A DNA stretch of 64,000 nt. Origin: Paraphysomonas bandaiensis. Taxonomy: Eukaryota > Chrysophyceae. Below are positions 9,905-20,750 of this stretch, one piece after another (the stretch's first letter is position 1; every line of letters starts with the position of its first letter). The position numbers and the translations under genes are program-made. The notes beneath the pieces were generated by a model. It was not told the DNA's origin, did not search any database, and saw nothing but the letters and a program-made list of their open reading frames with translations. Location: assembly GCA_965644295.1 (NCBI GenBank), contig CBFFRP010000426.1, positions 425,451 through 489,450 of the forward strand, in the 5' to 3' direction.

Positions 9905-12345
9905 ATGGGGTGTGGTCAATCTAAGCATGATATTGCTAATGGCAATTCTCATGATGTTGAAGATATCACTGATAAGCATGCAAGTCGGTCTGATATCACC
10001 CCATATGTAGATACCACTCATAATAGATGTGATGACAGTCATTACAGTGATAACCGTGATAACAATGATAACAATCAGTATGATAATGAGAATAAGAAAG
10101 AAGATACTTTGTTGATATCTTCTTTACATGAAATATCTACACATATTCCACTAGAGGAGAAGATCATTGATTGCAACACCGCTGCTGGTGCTGTCCAGCG
10201 GATATGGTGGGGTTATAGAGCTAGAATCACATATTGTCGCATGAGGTTAGAGAAAGAAAAAGTACTGTGTATTCAGCATGCTTGGAGAAGAGTGGTAGCA
10301 AGGGAGCGGGCTAGATGTTTAAGAAAGTTGAAACTAGACGAGTATACAGAGGCAACAATAAAGATACAAAACACGTATCGTAAGTGGCGAGCTATGAAAA
10401 AATTGTATTTATTGAGAGAGAGAAAAAGAAGTATACAGAGAAGGATATGTGCCACTAGAATTCAGGTACATTGTGTTTTGATATTGCCGCCTCTGAGTTA
10501 CAACAAGCTTGTCTATCGTAGACTCAATGGAGATGCCACATATCTCGGAGAGTGTATCATAATCTGAAACATAATCTGATGGAGAAGAAAGCCCAAGAAG
10601 TTCAGCGAGTTTGGCGGGGTATACGGGGACGAACTGTTGTCAGAAACTTGCGGAGGCAGTGTCTGGAGGAGGCAAGCAGTATCATTGTCCAGTTGGCATG
10701 GAGACGACGGCGTGCGGTAATGACTATGGCTGCCCATAGAGCAGAAAGAGACTTGAGGGCTAAGGCCGCGATATTCATACAGAGTATATGTAGAGCTTCT
10801 TTAGCGGCGAATAGAGTGCGACGGATGAGGGAGGAAAGACGAAAAAGGCATGAGTTTATATGTGCGACAAAATTACAGGTGATGCGTAATTGATGTGTAT
10901 TGTTTTACTTCCTATAAGTGGTTGTGTTTTGTGGATACTTATATACGCGTAGACTATTTGGAGATGCCACAAGGCTATGCGAGAGGTCTGTGCACGTCGA
11001 CTTAGAAAAATACAGTTCCTTTTGGAAACAAGGATGGCTATCGTAATACAGTGCAGATGTCGAGTGTGGTTAGCTCAACATGAAGTGCATCGTATAATTG
11101 AAGCGGATAAAGTATATCGCGAGAACTGTAGTGTAACCAAAATTCAGGTCTGTTCCAAATTGCATCCTATATACTCGTCGTGGACTCAGCTATTTCTGTG
11201 CAGAGTATGTGGAGAATGTGTCTTGCGAGGAATCTACGGGAGGATTTGGAATTTGACCGTATGATTCGTGAGGCGATGATAAAGGAAGAGACGCTGAAGG
11301 AGCTTGAGTGCAATATGGCAATTAGAATCCAATCAATGTGCCGAGCGAGAATGGCTAGGAAAGAACTTGTGAGGAAAAAGTTTGCTATTGCCGCTCCTGC
11401 TATTATACTGCGAATTATGCGTCGGGCCCCCGTTGTTATGCGTCACTACCATCCCCACTCCCTTCTTCTGTCGCTGCTCTGTGCTGGTAATATCAACGCT
11501 GCATCAGGTAGCGTTTCTAATGCCTATGTGGTGGTATCTGCTTTCGGAGAGAGTGCCCGGTCAGCTCGGGCCCTCAACCCACACATGAAGTTAGGTAAGT
11601 AACTCTTTCACCGCTCCAATGTGTTAACTTTGTTGTAGTGAGATCCGCTACGAAAGGGCCACATGATAGAATGAATATGATGCTATGCTACTATAAGTCC
11701 AAAGTGATGTTGGGTACGGTGAACCCCGAGTGGAGAGAGGACGCCCTTGTCTCATCGGCTACATGGAACTCGAAGCTTGTTGTCACAGTTTTACACCGCA
11801 GTTCCTTCGGAAAAGATGTTTTCCTTGGCCAAACAGTTTTAGATTTACTAAGATACCCAAACCTATATACAGGAGAGGTGGTCGAGCTTCCATCTGTGCA
11901 ACTGCAATCTTTTAAGTACCCCGTTCTGGATCCTGTTTCAAAGAACGAAGTCCCTTTACGTTCTAATCCTCCTCCTGGAAAGGGTACGATTTCGATGTCT
12001 CTGAGATTACCATTGTTAGCGCGAAGTATGTGCGGCTGGGTTTATAGAGCCTCTACATTTCACCTTACTAAAGGCCAATTCAAGAGACGCTGGATGGTTC
12101 TCATAGACTTCAAATTATCATTTTATCAAGATCCCTTTTCTCTCGAGAATCTGAAGGGAACATTAAATTGTGCCGATGTGACAGCGGTAGAGGACGAAAA
12201 CGCAGATGATGGATCACCTACTTTAGTGATGTACTATGGCGCAGGAGATGACTTTTGGACGCTGAAGTGGGATCATACTGAACCGCCGTACATAAGAAGA
12301 ATGTGGCGTGAAAAGATTTTGAAGTCCTGCAGTCATTTAAGATGA
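9905..12345 (+). CDS. N-myristoylated IQ-motif / C2 / PH domain protein
   Basis: Five exons: 9,905-10,465, 10,522-10,878, 10,953-11,147, 11,204-11,594 and 11,639-12,345, giving 736 aa. The start at 9,905 is chosen because it gives MGCGQSK, a classic N-myristoylation signal with an adjacent palmitoylatable Cys; the frame is open upstream but lacks such a signal. Residues about 95-500 contain about 11 IQ motifs (for example VQRIWWGYRAR, CIQHAWRRVVARER, KIQNTYRKWRA, VQRVWRGIRGR, IQSMWRMCLAR), predicted calmodulin-binding helices. A C2-like domain follows (about 510-650: SNAYVVVSAFGE, VNPEWREDALV, DVFLGQTVLDL). A PH domain closes the protein (about 655-735: GWVYRASTFHLTKGQFKRRW, ending in a helix with the conserved Trp). 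Three of the introns fall right after an I/LQ dipeptide, so exons match IQ units. Likely a membrane-recruited calmodulin scaffold. Confidence 0.82.
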
Positions 12346-12539
12346 AGTGTATTTGTTATAGTTCTTGGTGTGGTCGAAAATCTAATATCTAATCTAGTAA
12401 CACTCACAAGTGTGTGACTTGTAGAAGTAGCTCATGTAATTTGTTTGTGGAGATGTGTTCTTGTTGTCGTTTGTTTGTAGCTGAATTATTAGATCTATAA
12501 ATTATTAGCTGAATTGAAATTGATAATTGTGGGTGGTGC

Positions 12540-12690
12540 ATGTCTTAATATTAGCAACAAGCGTGTAAGAGTCAGGAGTAATGTGGCATTACAGTTTAAC
12601 TAACCAGTGCTTAACTCTGATACCCTACTCTTTAACGCTACGAAAGCTGCTTGTGCGTCACCGCAAGAACCAAGGTGCACCACTTTCGCT
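12540..12690 (+). repeat. Dispersed repeat family, copy 1
   Basis: Shares the right-hand module ACTCTTTAACGCTACGAAAG then CTTGTGCGTC-CCGCAAG-ACCAAGGTGCA with 62,400-62,455. The left part (TTAATATTAGCAACAAGCGT) is more diverged. Confidence 0.6.
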
Positions 12691-13261
12691 CTATCGCTCA
12701 AAGCAAACGCAGTGAGGAAGCGAAATTTTGATATGTCTGACATTTGCTGACTTCAGAGTTTTGAGTCCTTAAGTATGTGTGGTGCTGTCCACAAACGTGT
12801 AGGCTTTCAGTGTCAAGCGGTGCGGTTAATCAGGGGGGCACCTTTAGAGGTAGGGGCGCGCCCACGACGTTTGAGGGAGAGTCAGAACTATGTAGATGGG
12901 AGGATTGAACAAATAATTGATAGACTGATTGGTACTATACAAGAACTGACCAGAGCCGTTCGACTGCTGAAAAAAAGAGTATAGGTCAGTGAAGTTGTGT
13001 ACCACTGCCTGTGTCTTAAATTTTATACGACTAGAAAGGTTCCAGAAATAAAAGGAATTCCACAACAGTCCTCTTGTGTTCTATGGTACACCCAAGTATG
13101 CTGCCCCGGAGCAACTAGCTCGTATGGCTGCAGCTGTTCCTCCTTATGACTCTGCTCCTGTACCAACTTCTACCTGTCTTCGTAGGCATTTTTATAGTCA
13201 CCCAACATGCATGTCTACAATAATATGTCATATTCCCTAGTGTTCACAAGCCTCCCAAATC

Positions 13262-13410
13262 ATTGCCATATATTGAATGTCTTTTTATTTAGCAATAGGC
13301 GTTAAAAACTCGTTCCGATATAGCTGCTAGTTGAATACTAGTCTACTAGTTAGACCTCTACCCATAACTAATCAGCACAAATTCTATTTCCTACTATTTA
13401 ACGCTACAGA
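13262..13410 (+). repeat. Dispersed repeat family, copy 2
   Basis: Starts TTGAATGTCTTTTTATTTAG and continues CAATAGGCGTTAAAA; it includes the module CCTACTATTTAACGCTACAG. It aligns well with 62,284-62,420 but lacks the terminal CTTGTGCGTC module. Confidence 0.65.
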
Positions 13411-14144
13411 AGCTGCAATCATTGCCATATATATGGCTTTTTTCGCTCAAGCCGTAACTGTCATGTTCTTCTCCCTCTAACCTCATAATCTTACTGTCCT
13501 CCATCGCGCCCTCATGATCCGAACTACAATTCGCTGCGATGTAAAAACTGGACTTTGTACTGAAGTTAACCTTGCTCTATATGGAATGTAAATCTTAAAC
13601 TTGCTTTGCTGCACGCAACTTACATTGAAGAAAGTATTATAGTTATTAATCTAATCCTGTAACATACGTGATGGTGAGTACCAGTTTATCGTATATTTTC
13701 TCACCAATAAATCGTGTATCCATGAATCTCTTGAAAATAGCATAAAGACAAGCATCAGTAACTAAATTTACTTCCTTGCTTTGTAACTATATTTACCCTT
13801 TACAACTTACAACTATGCGTTAATTTCACTTCTTGCACACTATTAATTCGCCTCAATTGCAATATATATCATATCCTACAGCAGAACTCAGCACTCACCG
13901 TATGGAATTGAACTACTAATTTCCCTATAATATATTGTGTTTTGTATTTTTTATCATCATGGAAAGTACTCTATTTGCATTTTCTTACAAAATTTATTAG
14001 GAATATTTCATTGTATGCACATGTATATGCCAACAGTCGTTAATTTCTAGACATATAGTATGAATGAGATTTGCCTAAAATCCCGAATTACAAATCATAA
14101 ATTAAACAAGACTGTACTGATATGCATTCTTTTATATACGCCAC

Positions 14145-16901
14145 TTAATTTTTCTTGATACATTTAATCACGCATTTATGTCCACAGCCAGAAGGGCAAA
14201 ATACATTGTTTTCGAACCACGCAGTCGTGCAACTTATGTGACCCCCGTGACCACATACGGGACACCAGTGAAACATTCCCCTTACTGGTTGCTGACACAA
14301 AACGCAAAGCCCTGTACAGCGCTTGCACTTTTGGCACCAAGATGACGATGAGTGAGATGCGACATTTTCAGGGTTCAGCTCCTTGCCACAAATAGCACAT
14401 GCACTCCTAATGATAACTCCCTGTTGACTTAGACGACTTATATGCGCATCTTTAGACTTAACAATTATAGCATTCGCACAAGAAAATAGCTCAAGTCTGT
14501 TCAGCATTTCCAAATACGCTACATACCCTTCTCTAACTCGCAGTTCACCTATATTGGCTGTGATGCGCTTTAAAAGGTCACCGCCATCGATCTCACGGAA
14601 AATTTCACAGCAAGTAACGAAATGTTGACAGTCTCCACAGTCCACCAGCTCAACTAATAGGTCTCTCATAGTCTCTTCTGCAAAGAGAAGCTGCCACAGC
14701 GAGCCAGAGGGTGAGAGGTAGTCAGTATCATCTTGTCTGCCATTTCGACCTAGAGAGTCCATTCCACTGCCCTGCCGACGAGGAGAAGCATCAGACCCCT
14801 TCTGCTCAACGAGATCTGATGAGTTCTGCCTGGTTGGACACTCCAATCTCTTAGCACGAGATACCACTGCTACCACTGAAGGGACAAGAGTCATCATAGC
14901 CGCCCACAATGCCGCGTGTCCAGCCAGACCCATTTTCCCGGCAACTGCACTGTTCCACTTACACGCATCTACAGCACATCGCACACGCCCATCTAATCCA
15001 TCCTCCACATCAAAATCGTGTGGTTGACCATACAAATCATCTGAACTCAGCTGCTTCGCGGGTGAGACCGCGCCATCTAAGTAGTCGTCAGAAATTCGTA
15101 CACTAGCAGGTTTGACCCTAGAGATGTGAGGTGCTGCTTCCGGCATTTGTCCCGGGCATATCAGAGTCTTATTGCTGTGTATGTATCCCTGGGCAAGTGC
15201 TTTAATGACAGTGGGGTCAAAGGCTCCACCCTCAGCGCCACACCCCATCAGAGCGTCTGGAGACTTAATGTAACTATCAAGGTATGCCATTCCGACTGTG
15301 ATAACGCCTGTCTGAAATTGTTTCTCAGTGATGTTGGCAATACTTGAGGCGGCGCTTTCAGATGCAGCGGGTCCTATCTTCATATGTCCAGGCATTTCCA
15401 CAATGCTGTCTATCTCCGCCGAGTGAGTTAGAGACGGGGGATCTTTACTTACAGACACAGAAGACCGAGTAGACTCCGGATAATCCACTGATGGAAGCGG
15501 AATGCCAAAAAGCGATGGGTCGTCCGCGAACCATCCAGGTGCCGATGCTGTTTGAGAATTTGCTACGAGACCAAGAGGGTCGCCCTGACAAGTATAAATA
15601 AGCCTGCAAAATATAAAAAAAAGTGAGGTACGTACCCGGTGCAATTGTCCACGTTGGTAGGCACAATGACCAAGAGCAGATACTGCCACCACGTGTTTAC
15701 TCATATGCTGACCAGGAAAGTGGGCATTGCGCACGTCTTGTACTAGAAGTTTGCCATCCTTACCAACAGAGAGAATGTGCTGATACAACCCCGACAGGGA
15801 TGCATTTCCGGTGGGACCATCTTCCTGCTGACTGTCTTGAGAATTTCGGCGCCTTGTCCCACCTATAGAGGTTGCAGTGCTTCCAGTCCGACGCCGATTC
15901 TCCGGTATAAGCGAACGGGGTCCCACGGGTAACGGAGTATCAAGCCATGCCAGACCCATACACCCATCGGAATGTCCTCGAAGCAGACAAGCCGGCATAT
16001 TAGGCATCCCAATATCCCACACACTAATATCCCCACGCTCCGCGGTAGAAATGGCTGCGAGCTGGGTATGGCGATGCCTACCTGAAGTTGTTGAAACAGA
16101 CGGGCGCCATGCAATGCGGCCCACTGTGGAGGCCGTGTGCAATACATGTATAGGCCGAGATACCGCTTGGATGCAACCTGTCCCGGTCCCTGCTCCCTCG
16201 GCGCCCTCCTCCACACCCGTCAAGTCCCATACCTTTATAGTCTTGTCTCGACTCCCAGTGGCAACCAGCCATTCCACAGAAGGGTTCCATGCAACAGCGA
16301 GGCCACTCTCTGAGTGAGCAGCGATGCGACACAAATAGTGATTGGGGAAGCGTCGATCCCAAACAGCTAAGTTGCCGTTTTCGTATATAGAAGCCAATAT
16401 ATGAGGGTGATGTGGGCTGAATTTAGCATCACGACAGGCATCGGCATGAGCATTAAATATTTTCATACAACAGTTCGCCTGTCTTGCTGTGTCCCACAAC
16501 ATCACATTTCCATCTTGGTGTGCGCTGACAAGGGAATACTTATCAGTATGATGCCAACTCACTCGACTTACAGCTCTCGCAGCCTGTCCTGAATCCCATT
16601 CATTATTACCAGATTGTCTGAACTTTCCACTCGTATTAAATACAACTATAGCGCCATTAGTAGCTGTGGCAGCTATCTTCTCGATATCATATTGATTCCA
16701 TGCGACATCTGTCATCTTAAACGTTGCAGTACCCGACTCTGATGCAATCTGATATGATTGAGATGCTGTAATAGCAGTAGGAGATAGTTTACATGTCTGT
16801 ATATGTGTACGACATGCATATGCTGCGTATTGTTGATTATTTGATAGACTTACAGCCTGTAAAGGCTCTCCGACATCCAGCATGGATCTGATGTGATGCA
16901 T
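14145..16901 (-). CDS. WDR24/Sea2-like GATOR2 (SEACAT) subunit
   Basis: Nearly one frame, with a probable in-frame 51-nt GT-AG intron at 15,585-15,635; removing it deletes 17 odd hydrophobic residues and gives 901 aa. The N-terminal ~400 residues form a WD40 propeller (for example HTDKYSLVSAHQDGNVMLWD, FSPHHPHILASIYENGNLAVWD, VATGSRDKTIKVWDL). The C-terminus is a Cys/His zinc domain: CAICGKEL, CQKCKRC, CVLCQQPVRGMFHWCPVCGH, GGHISC..., FCPSGCGH, as in the RING-like tail of WDR24. WDR24 is a GATOR2 subunit, which controls TORC1 amino-acid signalling at the lysosome or vacuole through GATOR1. Length and domain order fit the family. The first in-frame ATG gives MHHIRSMLDVGE; a start two codons later in the same helix is possible. 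Confidence 0.85.
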   Translation of the reverse strand: MHHIRSMLDVGEPLQAVSLSNNQQYAAYACRTHIQTCKLSPTAITASQSYQIASESGTATFKMTDVAWNQYDIEKIAATATNGAIVVFNTSGKFRQSGNNEWDSGQAARAVSRVSWHHTDKYSLVSAHQDGNVMLWDTARQANCCMKIFNAHADACRDAKFSPHHPHILASIYENGNLAVWDRRFPNHYLCRIAAHSESGLAVAWNPSVEWLVATGSRDKTIKVWDLTGVEEGAEGAGTGTGCIQAVSRPIHVLHTASTVGRIAWRPSVSTTSGRHRHTQLAAISTAERGDISVWDIGMPNMPACLLRGHSDGCMGLAWLDTPLPVGPRSLIPENRRRTGSTATSIGGTRRRNSQDSQQEDGPTGNASLSGLYQHILSVGKDGKLLVQDVRNAHFPGQHMSKHVVAVSALGHCAYQRGQLHRVRTSLFFIFCRLIYTCQGDPLGLVANSQTASAPGWFADDPSLFGIPLPSVDYPESTRSSVSVSKDPPSLTHSAEIDSIVEMPGHMKIGPAASESAASSIANITEKQFQTGVITVGMAYLDSYIKSPDALMGCGAEGGAFDPTVIKALAQGYIHSNKTLICPGQMPEAAPHISRVKPASVRISDDYLDGAVSPAKQLSSDDLYGQPHDFDVEDGLDGRVRCAVDACKWNSAVAGKMGLAGHAALWAAMMTLVPSVVAVVSRAKRLECPTRQNSSDLVEQKGSDASPRRQGSGMDSLGRNGRQDDTDYLSPSGSLWQLLFAEETMRDLLVELVDCGDCQHFVTCCEIFREIDGGDLLKRITANIGELRVREGYVAYLEMLNRLELFSCANAIIVKSKDAHISRLSQQGVIIRSACAICGKELNPENVASHSSSSWCQKCKRCTGLCVLCQQPVRGMFHWCPVCGHGGHISCTTAWFENNVFCPSGCGHKCVIKCIKKN

Positions 16902-18388
16902 GACTGATTGTAATGAGAATTAAATGAGATAGTGTTATGTAATAATGAGATGACGAGGCATGATGAGATGCTATAATGTGATGTGTTCTATAAGTATATA
17001 TACATGGCTGTACCTGAGATCTCATACACATATATATGCATATATGCATATATATACAGCAGTATGCCATATATCTGATACGTGCATCACAGTATGTGTA
17101 TCAGCATCCTTTGTATATTTTTGTTCCAAGATGCCTCTAATATTGAGACAGTAATTATCTGTATTACAGCCGTAGTTGTATTGCAGAAATATAGCAACTT
17201 TTTGCTTCAATTTATTTCCGAAAAATAAGATGGTGTACAGCAGCGGTATCTATTACCATACCATACGGCTGTCTATGTTTGGTATAGCCTACTGTGGTGT
17301 ATTTTGCATATGAAAAAATGGGGTACATTTCCGTACTTCAGTACTTCTGTACTGCTGTAATTCTCTACCTACTACTCACTACATAAAATTTGTACTTGTA
17401 TAGAATATTTTGTACTGCTGTACAAATGTCAGTCACAGGCAGTTATGATGTCCACATAGTGTGTTAAGATACACATGTAAGCTAGAGATATCTTAAGATA
17501 TATCACTGAATAGTCACACACCACATAAGAAATGACTACTTTTGAAGCATCCATTATGGTATCTATCAATTAATATCCCACCAAACTCGTCATCAACACT
17601 CATTTTGTACTACATCGCATAGATCCTAGTAACTAAACCTAGATTAAAAAATAGTAACTATTATGTACTAGTTATTACAATATATTACCCTATTGTAAGA
17701 GTTTTGAGGATACCAAGTGCATGTGTTGTTTATAAATAGACATTTGTTACGACGAAGTTCTCCTGTGGCAACTACTAGGGCATTGACTTATGGAGTTTAA
17801 TTACTTATAATAAAACTTCACACAATTAATACAAGTCTGGCAGTTTGAATTCATTCTATTTTCAATTAATTGCTGCGGGTTCAAGCTACCACATCCGTGA
17901 AGCCAACTATACACCATAGAGGAATGGTTGCCAGATAGATGAATAATTAGACACTTTCCTTCTGCAAACTTCAACATTGTATCTTACAGTATTTTGTAAC
18001 AGTATGGCTGTATAACATTGCACAATGCATTCACAAACTTATAGATGAGTTGCACCTAATTTCTTCATTACTTTATAAAGAGGAAGCCTGTCATGCATTA
18101 GTTCTCTAGAATGGAAATTTAACGTTCTATTCTGCATACTTTCGTATATAAAATTAAGGAAAAGAGTTTATCGAGATAATTCATGCACTGAGCACGAAAT
18201 GAACTGCACCAACCAATTTCATGTATCGATAATTTAGTGAGTAAATCATCTCTCATTTCTGTGGAGGAAACACTCAATCACGTGTAACTCGTATATCAAA
18301 ATATCACATATCAGCTCAAACATTAAAAAACTAATAGGCAACACGCAACAACTAATATGACAAAAATATATTCAACATAGAATATAAA
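16902..18388. other. Intergenic, no gene seen
   Basis: AT-rich spacer between the divergent 5' end of WDR24 and the 3' end of the MFS gene. It has dense short repeats of GTACTTCTGTACTGCTGTA type near 17,330-17,430 and alternating ATGCATATATGCATAT near 17,035-17,055. No coding evidence. Confidence 0.5.
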
Positions 18389-19993
18389 TTAACCCCTAAA
18401 TTGCACCTTCCAATCCTTTTCACGGAGACTATAGTCAGTGAAATTTCGAAGATGAAGTACAGAGGGAACAGAACACGCTATAAGAGGTAGAACCGCACTG
18501 CATAGATAAGGTAGGGCTCCCTGTGGCAATAGACGATTCGTCACCTTGCTTCTCTCGTATAGTATTCCTGCCAATATGGGACTAATTATTCGTGCACACG
18601 ACTGGGATGCTTGGCTATACGCAAGATGCGTCGAGAGTGACCGTTGTGAAGAGTACTTTGCTAGCAGAGCAACCAATGCTGTATCTGCAATGGAATAGCC
18701 CAATACATACATGATTGCGGAGAAAAAATGTGGTGCTTCGACTCTTAAGAGAGCAACTCCAAGCATACCAGCCACCATAAGAAGGTTTCCTATTGCTAGT
18801 GTACTCAGTTTCCCAACATTGTGAATAAGAGGGTTAATAAAGAAGGATTGAAATGCCGCGATCACCATGCCGCTGACTGCAAACACCATACTCACCGCTC
18901 CCTCTCCGTGTCCGAAAGCGTCCTGGACCAGCATACCGTATATATTCTCCGTAGAAAGAGCATACATAACAGCAAAGCTATTTAGCACCAGCAGCTGGAC
19001 AGCTAAGGGCACAGATTCATTTCCCAGGTGAGAGCTATCCTTGTCACTACTATTAACACTTTCAGCATTAACAGACTGCTGCACATGTGCATCCTTAAAG
19101 AATAACCACATCACTGACAGACCTAGAAGTGGGAGCGTTGCACTAATTCTAATCCTAGTCCTGATTCCAATATTCGGAAGTAGGGATAATACAGCAGGCC
19201 CTGCAATGAACCCTACGCCACGGAGTGCTTGAAGACGACCTATAGATTTTGGCTTCTCTGTGTCGCTTGTAACGTCTGCAATAGCAGCCTGTGAGAGAGG
19301 TATAATACAGCCAAAACAACCAGCTAGGAGGCGTGATGATGCAACCGCAGTGAGTGTTGATGCCGATGCGAGAATGATGTAGGCTAAAACTGAGACAACT
19401 AGACAAACAGAAACTGCCAATTTCCGCCCGTAGATGTCGGAAAACCGGTCCATCAACACGCTTCCTACCACCTGTGCTAAAAAAGAAGAACTTACAATGA
19501 CACTCATTTCGAGTGTTGATGCACCGCGTTCGACAATGTAGGTAGGCAACAATGGAAGCGTAATACCAATAGCAATGGAATCTAACAAAAATGCAGTATA
19601 TAGAGGAAAGAGGTGTTTAGCAGCATGGAAGGGAACATGCTCCTGACTTTTAGAGGACTCTGTGCCGATATCAGGTGAACCAATGAGCCCATAATTGCGA
19701 CTTGCAGGGACAGCTTTCGACATATACAAGTAGCCGCTTCTTCCATTTAAATGCCTAGAAGGATTCTTCAAACGCATAAACTGCGGTAGTGTGGTTGCAC
19801 GATGAGCTTCAAGTGCTTGCAGTGCCAGAGCTGCAGTAAGAAGCAGTCTAAAGAGCACCATGCAAGTTATGCTTGTAGCAGAGGTAAAGGGATATACTTC
19901 AACATGTAGGGAAGATGAAAGGTTGCATAGCTGATTCGTGAGAGTGAAGAATCTGTGGTGCAATACAAATACATTGCTGAGCACTCGTCTCAA
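18389..19993 (-). CDS. Major facilitator superfamily transporter
   Basis: A single uninterrupted frame of 534 codons. After a ~125-residue N-terminal extension the protein shows 12 likely membrane segments. The MFS loop 2-3 signature appears as DRFSDIYGRKLAVSV, and helix 4-5 has RLLAGCFGCIIPLSQAAIAD, as in TetA/Spinster-like drug-proton antiporters (DHA1 type). The first ATG at 19,993 gives a basic and hydrophobic N-terminus. An internal ATG at 19,861 (MVLFRLLLTAALALQALEA) would start with a signal-like segment; this could be a targeting presequence, but the target organelle cannot be told. Substrate is unknown. Confidence 0.75.
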   Translation of the reverse strand: MRRVLSNVFVLHHRFFTLTNQLCNLSSSLHVEVYPFTSATSITCMVLFRLLLTAALALQALEAHRATTLPQFMRLKNPSRHLNGRSGYLYMSKAVPASRNYGLIGSPDIGTESSKSQEHVPFHAAKHLFPLYTAFLLDSIAIGITLPLLPTYIVERGASTLEMSVIVSSSFLAQVVGSVLMDRFSDIYGRKLAVSVCLVVSVLAYIILASASTLTAVASSRLLAGCFGCIIPLSQAAIADVTSDTEKPKSIGRLQALRGVGFIAGPAVLSLLPNIGIRTRIRISATLPLLGLSVMWLFFKDAHVQQSVNAESVNSSDKDSSHLGNESVPLAVQLLVLNSFAVMYALSTENIYGMLVQDAFGHGEGAVSMVFAVSGMVIAAFQSFFINPLIHNVGKLSTLAIGNLLMVAGMLGVALLRVEAPHFFSAIMYVLGYSIADTALVALLAKYSSQRSLSTHLAYSQASQSCARIISPILAGILYERSKVTNRLLPQGALPYLCSAVLPLIACSVPSVLHLRNFTDYSLREKDWKVQFRG

Positions 19994-20750
19994 TACTCAA
20001 CAGATCTAGTATGTATCCCTCCATAGGCATCTATATACAGTGGTATACCATGGAGACGTTTTTTGACAAAGTGGACCAGCCCTCCACTTGTCGGACTGTA
20101 TTTGGTCCCACTCGAAATAAAAAAATTGTGGTCATTTTGACCACAATTTCAAAGCTCTACACTCATATTCCATACGAAAAAACACAATACAAAAAAATAA
20201 AGTGGGACCAGACTGGTCCGCTTTGTCGAAAAAAGTCTCCAGGGTATACACTGTGTACACATGTAGTGTACAAAGCAATGTACGCTGTATAATGTATAAT
20301 ACATATGTATAAGTGTAGAGTGGGAGGTACGGTATTCCATGGTATTCATCTGTATACTATATACAGGACTAGAGGGATGTGCATGCATAGAGCTGTACCT
20401 CAAGCACCATATATATCCCCCTCTATGGATTGTACAGTAGAGTATACTTGGTATACTCCTATATAAATAGATGCTTCTATTGTCAATCTATAGTGCTCAT
20501 TACATACCATTAGAACGCATTACAATTCACCTGGGACGGTCCAGGAATCAACTCTTATATAACAACCAAATGATTCCATTGTTGCTATCAATGACTCTAT
20601 AGATTATTCGCAATGAGCAGTGGAGGTGCAGGTAATATATCATGCATATAAAACAATCTATACTATAATAAAATAAACTTATTAAAATATTACAAATTTC
20701 TTTATAAATTTGTTTAATATTTATATATATATATATAAGGACCTAAAAAA
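19994..20750. promoter_or_regulatory. Divergent intergenic region between MFS and SRPK genes
   Basis: 757 bp between divergent starts. It contains the MITE at 20,038-20,253 and, just upstream of the SRPK start, a very AT-rich run ending in an alternating TA tract (about 20,720-20,737). Likely holds both promoters. Confidence 0.45.
20038..20253. mobile_element. Tc1/mariner-like MITE with long terminal inverted repeats
   Basis: The left end CAGTGGTATACCATGGAGAC continues with GTTTTTTGACAAAGTGGACC. The right end is its reverse complement with few mismatches (GGTCCGCTTTGTCGAAAAAA, GTCTCC, GGGTATACACTG). Terminal inverted repeats are about 45 bp, the element is about 216 bp, and a TA dinucleotide lies just outside the left end, as for Tc1/mariner elements. 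The centre is a further palindrome (ATTGTGGTCATTTTGACCAC). Open frames across it are by-products of the palindrome. Confidence 0.75.

Larger units (their letters stand above)
12346..14144. other. Intergenic with dispersed repeats
   Basis: No convincing gene. The open frame at 12,775-12,984 overlaps repeat sequence and has no recognisable domain. Two members of a dispersed repeat family lie at about 12,540-12,690 and 13,262-13,410 (third copy at 62,284-62,460). The stretch 13,795-13,900 resembles 2,045-2,175. Confidence 0.5.

Noticed and set aside
12775-12984. 69-codon frame with a helical tail
   Set aside because: Lies beside dispersed repeat sequence and lacks any family signal; could not be supported as a gene.
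15604-15635. 32-nt intron in the WDR24 gene
   Set aside because: Too short relative to other introns and it shifts the frame into a dead end; extending to the next CAG (51 nt) keeps the frame.
20011-20403. Open frames on both strands
   Set aside because: They overlap the palindromic MITE and simple TATA/TACA sequence; no domain or codon signal.
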